Source: Candidatus Peribacteria bacterium (GTDB lineage: Bacteria > Patescibacteriota > Gracilibacteria > Peribacterales > Peribacteraceae). Taken from it: 40,313 bases of DNA. Positions 1 to 8,529 of the stretch are shown one piece after another (positions within the stretch are counted from its first letter, which is position 1; every line of letters starts with the position of its first letter). The stretch is taken from positions 1 to 40,313 of the forward strand of contig JAQBQQ010000021.1 in assembly GCA_028286915.1 (NCBI GenBank). Reading direction: 5' to 3'. The notes beneath the pieces are model-generated. The model had not been told where the DNA came from, searched no databases, and worked only from the letters and a program-made list of their open reading frames with translations. Made by a program: the position numbers and the translations under genes.

Positions 1-1
1 C

Positions 2-487
2 ATTATTTCCACCGAAGTCGCCGGCCTCATTAACTGGGCGCTGGTATTAGTGGCAGTCATCGCCATTACCATGATGATTATCAGTGCCATTCAAGCCATT
101 GCCACCAGCTTTAACGAAGACGGAACGGCCAAATTGCGCCGCACGGTCCTGAGTGTGGCAGCCGGTATTTTTATTATCATTCTGCGGGGTGTCATTACCA
201 GAGTCTTCGGCCTTACGCCGGCGGGCGAAGGTATTTCCCCGGTCAACCCCACACCCAATGCACTTATAGCCGTGGATGCGGCGGTATCCATTGTCCGTTT
301 TTTCCTGGGCTTTCTGGGAATCATCGCGCTTGGCATTGTTATTTATGCCGGTATTTTAATGATCTTTAATCTTGGCGATGAAGGCCGGGTGACAAAGGCC
401 CGGGAACTTCTGTACCGCGCCGGCATTGGACTGGTGGTTATTTTGGTAAGCCTGGCAATCGTGAGTTTCGTCATTCAAATAGCGTAG
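2..487 (+). CDS. Pilin/TrbC-like small multi-TM membrane protein (5' truncated by window edge)
   Basis: Frame is open to the window start (IISTEVAGLINWALVLVAVIAITMMI...); three hydrophobic segments, typical of CPR pilin-like proteins. Confidence 0.7.
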   Translation: MISTEVAGLINWALVLVAVIAITMMIISAIQAIATSFNEDGTAKLRRTVLSVAAGIFIIILRGVITRVFGLTPAGEGISPVNPTPNALIAVDAAVSIVRFFLGFLGIIALGIVIYAGILMIFNLGDEGRVTKARELLYRAGIGLVVILVSLAIVSFVIQIA

Positions 488-545
488 GCGTGAACTTGAG
501 TCCCGAGTTTCGAATATCCGTCTTGAAAGATTTATAGTTGAAAAC

Positions 546-1367
546 TCAAGACGTACTGCGGGCAAGAACAGCCGCCGCAATCCCGGCCCCCTGCCTCACC
601 TCCGCCACATCGTGCGTACGGATATAGGTGGCCCCGTGAAGAACGGCAATGGCGGATGCGGCAATGGTGCCGGGCAAACGGCCGGCCACTGGTATATTTT
701 CCGCTCCCGCGATAAACGATTTTCGGGACGGACTCAGCAGCAGCGGACAGCCGAGTGACAGAAATTCTTTCAGCCGCGCCAGAATTTCAAAAGAATAGGC
801 AGCGTCAGCTGATACAAAATGGCCCAAGCCCGGGTCCAGAATAATTCGTGACGGATGAATGCCGGCACTCATGGCGGCCGCTTTGCGCTCAGCCAAGAAA
901 TCCAGAACAGTTTCAACGACGTCGTCATACTGTCTTTCTTCGCGTGTCGTTCGCGGCGTTTTATCTTTGGCGTACATGAGGACAATAGATGCTTTCGCAT
1001 CCGCAACAACGGAAAACATTTTCGGGTCCGCCCTGCCTGCCGTCACATCATTAATGAGAGACGCCCCACTTTTGATGGCCTCGGCCGCCACCTGGCTTTT
1101 GTGGGTATCCACGCTGATGACGACCTGCGGATACACCATGCGAATAGCCATCACAACGGGAATAACGCGCTGCATTTCCTCCAGCACAAACACATCCGCC
1201 GAGCCCGGCCCGGTGGATTCACCGCCTACTTCAATAATATCCGCCCCCTGTCCGATCATCTCCTCCACGCGTGCCATGGCTGCTTCCGGGTTCAGGTACC
1301 GCCCGCCATCGTGGTAGGAATCGGGCGTGACATTCAGAATGCCGATGATGTTCGTAGTACGTATCAT
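546..1367 (-). CDS. folP: Dihydropteroate synthase
   Basis: IIGILNVTPDSYHDGG, GADIIEVGGESTGPGS, SVDTHKSQVA, INDVTAG, ILDPGLGH, SPSRKSFI motifs. Confidence 0.95.
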   Translation of the reverse strand: MIRTTNIIGILNVTPDSYHDGGRYLNPEAAMARVEEMIGQGADIIEVGGESTGPGSADVFVLEEMQRVIPVVMAIRMVYPQVVISVDTHKSQVAAEAIKSGASLINDVTAGRADPKMFSVVADAKASIVLMYAKDKTPRTTREERQYDDVVETVLDFLAERKAAAMSAGIHPSRIILDPGLGHFVSADAAYSFEILARLKEFLSLGCPLLLSPSRKSFIAGAENIPVAGRLPGTIAASAIAVLHGATYIRTHDVAEVRQGAGIAAAVLARSTS

Positions 1368-1445
1368 GTAGTACGTAATAAGAAATAAATTTTTGCCACA
1401 TACTACGTACTACGTACTACTTACTACTTATTACGTACTACTTTA

Positions 1446-1637
1446 TTAAATCTGCATTCCCTCTTCCGGCTCCTCTGCGTGCACTATTCCATCATCTTCA
1501 TCTTTTTCGCATTCACAGGCGTCTTCAAATGTGACGCGGTCTTCGCAGCCGGGAGTGCAATTGTTACCACCGCATTCCTCGCAGGAAACAATTTCGGCAC
1601 CGCATGCGCCGCAGGTAAGTGTATCGTCCATAATCAA
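1446..1637 (-). CDS. Small acidic Cys-rich (zinc-ribbon-like) protein
   Basis: CGACGAEIVSCEECGGNNCTPGC followed by an acidic tail. Confidence 0.6.
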   Translation of the reverse strand: MIMDDTLTCGACGAEIVSCEECGGNNCTPGCEDRVTFEDACECEKDEDDGIVHAEEPEEGMQI

Positions 1638-1702
1638 AAATAGAAGAGAAGTAGATGGGCATTGTGCGACGCGAAAGGCTGGAGCTCAAGAGGATTTTGC
1701 CA

Positions 1703-1760
1703 TAAAAATATTTCCACCCCACAGAGCGCCCATACTTGGGCGCGGTGTACATCGATATTC
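1703..1760. repeat. Dispersed palindromic element, copy 1
   Basis: aaaatatttccaccccacagagcgcccatacttgggcgcggtgtacatcgatat aligns to the 6771-6820 copy. Confidence 0.75.
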
Positions 1761-1879
1761 CATACAATCGCAGCGGCTTGAGAACCGCCGCTACGGAATC
1801 GAACATATCACCCACTGCCATAGTTCGTAGTTCGACAAATGTAATATAGCAACTAATTTTCCCAACCCTAACCCCAACC

Positions 1880-3544
1880 CTAACCCTTCTTCGTCCACGC
1901 CTTCTCTATATATTCCTGCACGGCACGATTGCTGTTGAAGTATCCCATCAGTCCAATGGCCCGCTTCATGCGATGGATCCACCTCTTGCGCTCCGGGTAC
2001 GTGTATTCGGGAATTACCTGATACTGCAGCTGGGTGTATAAATCTTCGGCATCCACATCGCGCGTATCGTTATCATCCAGCGCCTGCGCCAGCGGCCCGA
2101 TTCTCCAGCCGGATTGCGGATCTTTTTCGTAACCTTCTATCCACCAGCCGTCCAGCATGGACAGGTTGAGCACGCCGTTCAAACAGGCTTTCATACCGGA
2201 CGTACCGGACGCTTCATGCAAACGCGTTGGCGTATTCAGCCAGACATCGGCACCGGCTACCAGTACTTTTGCCAGGTCCGGATTGTAATTCGGAATGTAT
2301 ACAATGCGCACGCAGTCACGGAGTTCTTCGCTGCGCTCGATCATGCGGCGGATGACATCCTGTGAAAACTGGTCATACGGGTGCGCGTTACCGGCGTGAA
2401 TAATCTGTAATTTACCGCAACCGATTTCTTTGAGACGGCGCAGGTTGGTATAAATAAGCTCGGGTCGCTTATAGGGAACAACGCGGCGCGCACTGGCGAT
2501 AGTGAGTGTCTCCAGGTCAAACTCAATATCGGTATGATCCTTCACTTTTTTGAGCAGCTCCCACTTATTATCGTAGTGCGCTTCCCACAGTTCATCGTCC
2601 GGAATATCGCGGCAATGCAGGGCAAGCAATGATGGATTCTCGCGCCAGCCCTTAATATACGTATCAAACAATGCCTTTACAGGTTCCGACGTCCACTCGG
2701 TGTGATGCACGCCGTTGGTAATGTATTTGATATTCGGATTATTCAGAATGTTCTGCGACACCTGGCCATGGACGCGGGAGACGCCAAACGTATCGCGGCT
2801 CATGGTCATGGCCAGCTGCGTCATGGACAGCGCATCCTGTCCGGCAATATCTTTTATGTGCCACGGCAGCATGTCGCCGACCATTTTATATGCAAGGTCG
2901 TAGCCGAATACATCGTGACCGGCTTTCACCGGCGTGTGCGTGGTAAACGAACAGGATTGCCGCACATCATCATCCTTAAAATTCCGTTCACGCAAAAGTT
3001 CCAGCGTAAGAAAAGCACAATGCCCTTCATTCATATGGTACGTGCCAATGTCGTTGTAGCCGAGCGCGCGCAACATGCGCACGCCGCCAATGCCCAGAAT
3101 AATTTCCTGGCTGATACGCATGGTGCCATCGCCGCCGTAAAGAATTTTTGTTAAGTCGCGGTGTTCGGGGGAATTTTCGGGCAGGTTCGTATCCAGAAAA
3201 ATAACCGGCACCGTGTGTTCACCATGTTTCATGTCCAGCTTCCAGCCGCCAATGGTGACTGTCTTTCCCTCCACTTCCACCGTCACGCGTTCGGTGAGCG
3301 GTGTTAATTCATCTGCCGGGTTCCACTTGGTCTGCGAATATTCCTGCGTACCATTGGCATGTAACTCCTGATGAAAGTACCCGAACTGCCAGGCAACCGT
3401 GACGCACGCGGCGTTCACATCCATATCGCGGCACGACCGCATAATATCGGCGGCCAAAATACCCAAGCCACCGGCATAAGTGGGAATGGAACTTTTGAAA
3501 CCGATTTCCATAGTGAAGTACGCGACGGTGAGGGGTTGGGTCAT
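1880..3544 (-). CDS. glgP: Short alpha-glucan (glycogen) phosphorylase family protein
   Basis: YFTMEIGFKSSIPTYAGGLGILAAD; YHMNEGHCAFL; PLP-site motif EASGTSGMKACLNGVLNLSMLDGWW. Confidence 0.92.
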   Translation of the reverse strand: MTQPLTVAYFTMEIGFKSSIPTYAGGLGILAADIMRSCRDMDVNAACVTVAWQFGYFHQELHANGTQEYSQTKWNPADELTPLTERVTVEVEGKTVTIGGWKLDMKHGEHTVPVIFLDTNLPENSPEHRDLTKILYGGDGTMRISQEIILGIGGVRMLRALGYNDIGTYHMNEGHCAFLTLELLRERNFKDDDVRQSCSFTTHTPVKAGHDVFGYDLAYKMVGDMLPWHIKDIAGQDALSMTQLAMTMSRDTFGVSRVHGQVSQNILNNPNIKYITNGVHHTEWTSEPVKALFDTYIKGWRENPSLLALHCRDIPDDELWEAHYDNKWELLKKVKDHTDIEFDLETLTIASARRVVPYKRPELIYTNLRRLKEIGCGKLQIIHAGNAHPYDQFSQDVIRRMIERSEELRDCVRIVYIPNYNPDLAKVLVAGADVWLNTPTRLHEASGTSGMKACLNGVLNLSMLDGWWIEGYEKDPQSGWRIGPLAQALDDNDTRDVDAEDLYTQLQYQVIPEYTYPERKRWIHRMKRAIGLMGYFNSNRAVQEYIEKAWTKKG

Positions 3545-3732
3545 AGAAAGGAGAATATCATATTATTATAGCATAATTTTTATACTTACGGGAGGCCTTT
3601 TTAATGCCAACAGGCATCTTGTCCGAACGTACTGTATGCATCTTCCAAGGCATTTTGCGATTATTCGCTGTAAAAGATAGATGACGGCGGGAGCCATACC
3701 GATTACTCTCTTAACATCTTCCTCTTTTGATT

Positions 3733-5109
3733 ATGGCTGATATTGACCCCCGCATCTTCCGCGCTTACGACATCCGCGGCAAAGCGCACTTACAACTCAC
3801 GTCCGAAGCCTGCAACCTTATCGGCCAGGCCTTTGGCGGTGTCGTTACAGAGCGAACCACCGATGAATTCGCCAGCGTGGTAGTAGGCCGCGACGCGCGC
3901 ACGCACAGCCCGGAATTTATGAATGCCGCCATTGCAGGACTTGTTGCCGCCGGTTGCCGCGTGCTAAACATGGGACAGACGCCGAGCCCGCTCAACTACT
4001 TTACCATCTGCACACGGAATCTGGACGGCGGCGTGCAAATTACAGCCAGCCACAACCCTGCCGAAGACAATGGCATCAAGCTGCAAACCAAACATGCCGA
4101 AGCCTACGCCGGCGAAGATTTGCAGCAACTGCGCAAGCAAATCGAAGCGAATGATGTAAAAACCGGTAACGGCTGGGAGGAACATATTGATGCCATTACG
4201 CCGTACACAGAATATCTCACGAATGTTTTTGGCGGCATCGGCATTGGCAAAACCATTGTGGTGGATGGCGGCAACGGCGTGGCAGGCCCGCTGTATTGCG
4301 ACGTGCTGCGCAAAGTCGGCTGCAAAGTAGTGGAACTGTACATAGAACCCGATGGCACCTTCCCCAACCATGCCGCCGACCCGAGCAAGTGGGAAACACT
4401 CGCCGATTTACAGAAATCGACAAAAGAGCTTGGCGCTCATGCCGGCTTTGCGCTTGATGGTGACGGCGACCGATTCGGTATGGTAGATGAAACGGGCACC
4501 ATTCGCACGGCGGATGAAATTCTGCTGCTTCTTGCCAAAGATCACTTAAGCCGCAACCCGGGTGCGCCGGTTATTTTTACCGTTAGCAATTCCGGCACGC
4601 TGCAGACGGAAATAACCAAATGGGGCGGCAGGCCGGTCATGTGCAAAGTGGGTCACTCATTTGTAGAACACGCCATGCGCGAAAACAACGCCCTGCTCGG
4701 CGGCGAACAATCCGGCCACTTCTTCTGCGGCGAAGATTACTTTTCGTTCGATGACGCACTGGTGGGCGTGCTGCGTGTGCTGAGTATTATGAAGAAGGAA
4801 TCCGTTTCAAGCCTCATGAAAGATTTTCCCAAAGTCTACCAGGCACAGGAACGCCGGCCGCATTGTGCCGATGATGTAAAAGCGCAGGTTATACAAAAAA
4901 TCCGCGATCATTTTGCGGCAACATACCCGGTAGTAGACCTGGACGGCGCCCGCATAGATTTTGGCGACGGTGCCTGGGCGGGAATTCGCATGAGCAATAC
5001 CAGCCCGTGCCTGTCAGTATGCCTGGAAGCCAGAAGCCCGGAGAAATTGGCGGAAATAGAAAAGCTGGTACTGGAGCATTTGGGGACGTATGAGGAGATT
5101 GAAATGTGA
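3733..5109 (+). CDS. Phosphomannomutase/phosphoglucomutase
   Basis: FRAYDIRG, TASHNPAEDNGIK phosphoserine loop, DGDGDRFG metal loop, GGEQSGH sugar loop. Confidence 0.95.
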   Translation: MADIDPRIFRAYDIRGKAHLQLTSEACNLIGQAFGGVVTERTTDEFASVVVGRDARTHSPEFMNAAIAGLVAAGCRVLNMGQTPSPLNYFTICTRNLDGGVQITASHNPAEDNGIKLQTKHAEAYAGEDLQQLRKQIEANDVKTGNGWEEHIDAITPYTEYLTNVFGGIGIGKTIVVDGGNGVAGPLYCDVLRKVGCKVVELYIEPDGTFPNHAADPSKWETLADLQKSTKELGAHAGFALDGDGDRFGMVDETGTIRTADEILLLLAKDHLSRNPGAPVIFTVSNSGTLQTEITKWGGRPVMCKVGHSFVEHAMRENNALLGGEQSGHFFCGEDYFSFDDALVGVLRVLSIMKKESVSSLMKDFPKVYQAQERRPHCADDVKAQVIQKIRDHFAATYPVVDLDGARIDFGDGAWAGIRMSNTSPCLSVCLEARSPEKLAEIEKLVLEHLGTYEEIEM

Positions 5110-5230
5110 GTCTTGAGTCCTGAGTTTTGAATTTTGAAACTTCGTATATCAAGACTCTGGACTCAAAAATCAAGACTCAAAATCGTCCAAATTTAACTGC
5201 ACGAAGCCTGCTCTCTGCTATACTCCCCCC

Positions 5231-5395
5231 ATGAAATTCCCCTTTCGTTTCTGGAGAAAGAAGAAAGAGGCCAAGAAGCCGGGTAAGTTTGTAAAGAAGA
5301 TGGTTGTCAGCCTTATTATTGGCGGGGCAATCGGGTCGATTATCGGCAGTAAATATAGCGGAGAGGATGAGGAGGAGAAGGATGAAAAGAAATAG
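5231..5395 (+). CDS. Small single-TM protein with glycine-zipper motif (54 aa, below ORF-track cut-off)
   Basis: MKFPFRFWRKKKEAKKPGKFVKKMVVSLIIGGAIGSIIGSKYSGEDEEEKDEKK*: cationic N-term, Gly-rich TM, acidic tail. Confidence 0.65.
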   Translation: MKFPFRFWRKKKEAKKPGKFVKKMVVSLIIGGAIGSIIGSKYSGEDEEEKDEKK

Positions 5396-5424
5396 GTTCG
5401 CTTTTGCTTGAGTTGCCAAAAATT

Positions 5425-5456
5425 CACCCAAACAGAGCGCCCGTACCCGGGCGCGG
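5425..5456. repeat. Dispersed palindromic element, partial copy 2
   Basis: caccca-aacagagcgcccgtacccgggcgcgg identical through the core to the 6787-6812 copy. Confidence 0.75.
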
Positions 5457-5528
5457 ACAGACAATAAGAATTGCCGAAAGGGCAACAACATTTATAGTGT
5501 GATAAATCTTTTCATGCCATAAAGAAAG

Positions 5529-5557
5529 AACCTCCGCGAAAAAATATCGCGGAGGTT
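5529..5557 (-). terminator. Intrinsic terminator for the minus-strand gene at 5664
   Basis: AACCTCCGCGA-aaaaata-TCGCGGAGGTT, 11-bp perfect stem; T-rich run (TTCTTTCTTT) follows on the minus strand. Confidence 0.75.
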
Positions 5558-5639
5558 CCGGCCTTTGCCTGTTGGTTATGAACCGACAAGCAAGTTTTCA
5601 AGAAGCCTCAAGGGCTTCAAGAGGCAAAGTTCAGGACTT

Positions 5640-5679
5640 CCCGCCTGCGTCCGCGGCGGCGGACTACGGACGGGCAGGC
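5640..5679. repeat. Small hairpin element H1 (overlaps stop codon of 5664-6428)
   Basis: CCCGCC TGC GTCCGC ggcg GCGGAC TAC GGACGGG. Confidence 0.7.
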
Positions 5680-6428
5680 AGAGGAGGCACGGACGACGCG
5701 AGACCGCAGGCGTCGAAGCGGACGTCATCCCAATAGCGGACGACATCGAACCCGCCGGAATCGAAATTGCCGACGACGATGCGGTAACTGATCGAGTCCT
5801 TGTCTTGGCAGCGCACGTAGACGTCCGGCAGCAGGCGCTCGCAGTACACGCGCCAGTAGAGGATGACCATGTAGGTCATCTCACAGGCGAACGGCACCTC
5901 TTCCTCCTTCGTGAGGAGCGAGCACTGCTGGTCGTAGGTCTTATTGCGGGACTCGGGCACCGGCGCACTACGGAGGAGATACCAGCGGACGCTCACCTTC
6001 TTGTCGTTGGCGAACGGCTCCCGCTTGTACCAGTCGGTGTCGTAGAAGTCGCTGTCGGCGATCTTGCGGATCTCGTTGACGGAGAGCGCGCTACCCGCGA
6101 CGAGGACATGGGTGTCCTTGCACGCTTGGAGCGTTTCTTCGCTGAACGGGATCTCCGCGAGCGGCTCGGAATCAAGAGCGATACCGTAGCCCCTACGCAC
6201 CTCTTCCAAGCCGAGAAAATTCTTGCCCATGATCGCACGGGCGCGGCTCTGGACAGCGGTGTCGAGGATCGGGTCGCTGATGGGGACCAGGGAGACAGCC
6301 AGTTGTTTCATGGCAGCATCATCGGCGGCAATCATGCGCAACCACCAGTCCTGATCCACAAAACGAGCCAGTTTCTTCCAACCCTCCTGCTGCTTCTTCA
6401 CGGACAGTCCGTACAGGTTTTTCGACAT
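5664..6428 (-). CDS. Hypothetical protein resembling a multi-copy CPR family, with C-terminal VGxFDSGGFxVxxYWDDxRxDxxGLASS segment
   Basis: Internal start MSKNLYGL preceded by GAGGTG preferred over the ORF-track start at 6488; own leader and terminator. Confidence 0.75.
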   Translation of the reverse strand: MSKNLYGLSVKKQQEGWKKLARFVDQDWWLRMIAADDAAMKQLAVSLVPISDPILDTAVQSRARAIMGKNFLGLEEVRRGYGIALDSEPLAEIPFSEETLQACKDTHVLVAGSALSVNEIRKIADSDFYDTDWYKREPFANDKKVSVRWYLLRSAPVPESRNKTYDQQCSLLTKEEEVPFACEMTYMVILYWRVYCERLLPDVYVRCQDKDSISYRIVVGNFDSGGFDVVRYWDDVRFDACGLASSVPPLPARP

Positions 6429-6670
6429 AACGCACCTCAGCGAGGTTTTGAAACCGGAACCGCCGGCTCGGGCTTGCTCTACATTCATAAACTTGAGACA
6501 AGCGCTTTATGCATGGTCCGACAGACCCACCATGAACTCATACGCAGAGCGCTTGTCTCTTTATCCTAAACCTTGCGATGCTCTGAAAGAACAATGAATG
6601 ATACGGTAAACATAAAGCATAAACTTGTCAAAGTTCCATTGGCATTATCGATCTAATCCTTCTCCCATTA

Positions 6671-6707
6671 CCCCGATGCCGCGTGCACACCGCACATGGC
6701 ATCGGGG
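6671..6707. terminator. Bidirectional-looking hairpin
   Basis: CCCCGATGCC ... GGCATCGGGG, 10-bp perfect stem followed by agatttta. Confidence 0.5.
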
Positions 6708-6756
6708 AGATTTTATGTACACGCATTTTTATTGTGATTGAAACCGCAGCCACGGA

Positions 6757-6815
6757 GGGCTGCTCTGCGGGTGGAAATATTTCCACCCGCAGAGCGCCCG
6801 TACCCGGGCGCGACA
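6757..6815. repeat. Long palindrome plus second hairpin (copy of dispersed CAGAGCGCCCGTACCCGGGCGCG element)
   Basis: 34-bp perfect palindrome at 6762-6795, extended with one bulge to 6757-6799, then GCGCCCG-TACC-CGGGCGC. Confidence 0.85.
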
Positions 6816-6896
6816 TCGATCAACATAACCGCAGCGATTTGCGAATAATTCTTTTCCCTTGTTTCCCCTGCTTCCCTTGTACCACCTGTACCCCTT

Positions 6897-7889
6897 CTAA
6901 TCATCCAACTCCCCCACTAAATTCTTCTCCATGATTTCCCGCAACCGCAGCGGCTTTTTAGTTTGTCGCATGGCCCACATCAGTTTCACCATGGCGCATT
7001 CGTAGGTCATGTTTTTTCCGGAGATGACACCCAGTTCTTCCAGTGCCAGCTGACGGCGATAGCGGTGTAAATCCACGCTGCCTTTAAGTGTCTGCGATGT
7101 AAAGACAATGGGAATCCCCTGTTCGGTGAGGCCGTGCAGCCAGGGAATAAGACTGTCGGCCACCATGCCCACCCCGTAGCTGCAGACAACAATACCTTCG
7201 GGCTTGGCTTTGACGACGGCATCCAGATAGGCGTTCGGCATGCCGGGCGTAAGCGTGAGCACCACCACGTTCGCATTGAATTCCGGGCGCGTGACGAGTG
7301 TGCGCTTACGGCGAACCGTACGAATATCGTTTAGTTCCACCTCGGCACTAAAGTTCGCCAGCGGCGGACAGCGCGGCGTATCGAATGTCTGTAAAAATGA
7401 TTCATCCACTTTCTTGGCGCGGCAGCCACGGAGTACGCGCGGGCCCAATACAATACAGACTTCGGCAATATCCAACTGCGCGGCGCGAATGGCAAAGATA
7501 AGATTCATGCGGCCGTCGCCGGCCATGTCGTTAAGCGGATACGTAGCGCCCGTAAGAATGATAGGCTTACTAAGATTCTGCAACGAAAAGCTGAGTGCCG
7601 CCGCGGTGTAATGCAACGTATTCGTTCCATGCACGATGACGAATCCATCGAAGCGGTCATACAGTTCATCTATTTTCCGCGTAATATCCACCCATAGTGC
7701 CGGCGTCACATCCGCGGAGCTCAGGCTGGCCATGGAAAAAAAATCGAGCGATACTTCGCTCTGCATGGCCGGAATTTCGCGGTAAATCATACTGAGTGAT
7801 TCAATGGGTTCCACCCGACGCGTCTTTTGATTCATCACCATACCCATGCTTCCTCCCACATAAATGAGTGCTATTTTCGGACGAGCCAT
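6897..7889 (-). CDS. Type I-like L-asparaginase family protein (active-site variants)
   Basis: IALIYVGGSMGMVMNQ, GFVIVHGTNTLHYTAAALSF, GDGRMNL, LRGCRAKKV; full-length similarity to AnsA. Confidence 0.88.
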   Translation of the reverse strand: MARPKIALIYVGGSMGMVMNQKTRRVEPIESLSMIYREIPAMQSEVSLDFFSMASLSSADVTPALWVDITRKIDELYDRFDGFVIVHGTNTLHYTAAALSFSLQNLSKPIILTGATYPLNDMAGDGRMNLIFAIRAAQLDIAEVCIVLGPRVLRGCRAKKVDESFLQTFDTPRCPPLANFSAEVELNDIRTVRRKRTLVTRPEFNANVVVLTLTPGMPNAYLDAVVKAKPEGIVVCSYGVGMVADSLIPWLHGLTEQGIPIVFTSQTLKGSVDLHRYRRQLALEELGVISGKNMTYECAMVKLMWAMRQTKKPLRLREIMEKNLVGELDD

Positions 7890-8282
7890 AAAAGAATGGA
7901 AACACTATAAAATAATTAAACAACGGGCTGATAGATTTTTTCGTACGAATGCCCTTTGAAAAGACGAGCAAAACGTGCCATGTCTTTGATAATACCAGAA
8001 AGAGAAAGAGAAGCTATGGGAGTTATATATGGAAGAATTGTCTTTGAAGATTGAGCTATGTGACAATAGGTGGAATACTTATGGCGCTATCGCTTTCTTT
8101 TGAGCGTGAAAATATTTTCCTCTCCAGCAGACGCCGGTTCTAACTATAGCGAATTTATTCTCTTCACCACGACCTTGTTTTCCACATACAAGGCGGGTAC
8201 CCGTTTCCACGGTGGGTGTCCCGCGGAAAAAGTAACAATGGAAAAGTGCCGTATCTTTTTGGAAACGGGTGCGTTTTCTTTG

Positions 8283-8316
8283 GTACTTTCTTTGTCGGGG
8301 CAGACAAAGAAAGTAC
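8283..8316. repeat. REP-like inverted repeat
   Basis: GTACTTTCTTTGTC-ggggca-GACAAAGAAAGTAC, 14-bp perfect stem. Confidence 0.7.
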
Positions 8317-8529
8317 GAACGAGGGAAGATTAATTATATGAAAGAATGACCAAGACCACATTTCGACCCCACAGGGGGCCCTTTGGGTCAGGCTCAATGT
8401 GACAAGGTAAATATGACTACTTTCGCTGAAGCGCTGCATTCCACAAAATTAACAAGTGAGCTTTGCGCCCCAAACTGAAATATGAAAATCAAACACCTTC
8501 ATTATCAATAATGAATTATTCTCACAGAT

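Noticed and set aside
855-1388. Plus-strand ORFs antisense to folP
   Set aside because: folP is unambiguous; the antisense frames have no domain signature.
5565-6569. 334-aa plus-strand ORF antisense to 5664-6428
   Set aside because: Low-complexity R/H/D/V mirror translation; the minus-strand gene has RBS, leader and terminator.
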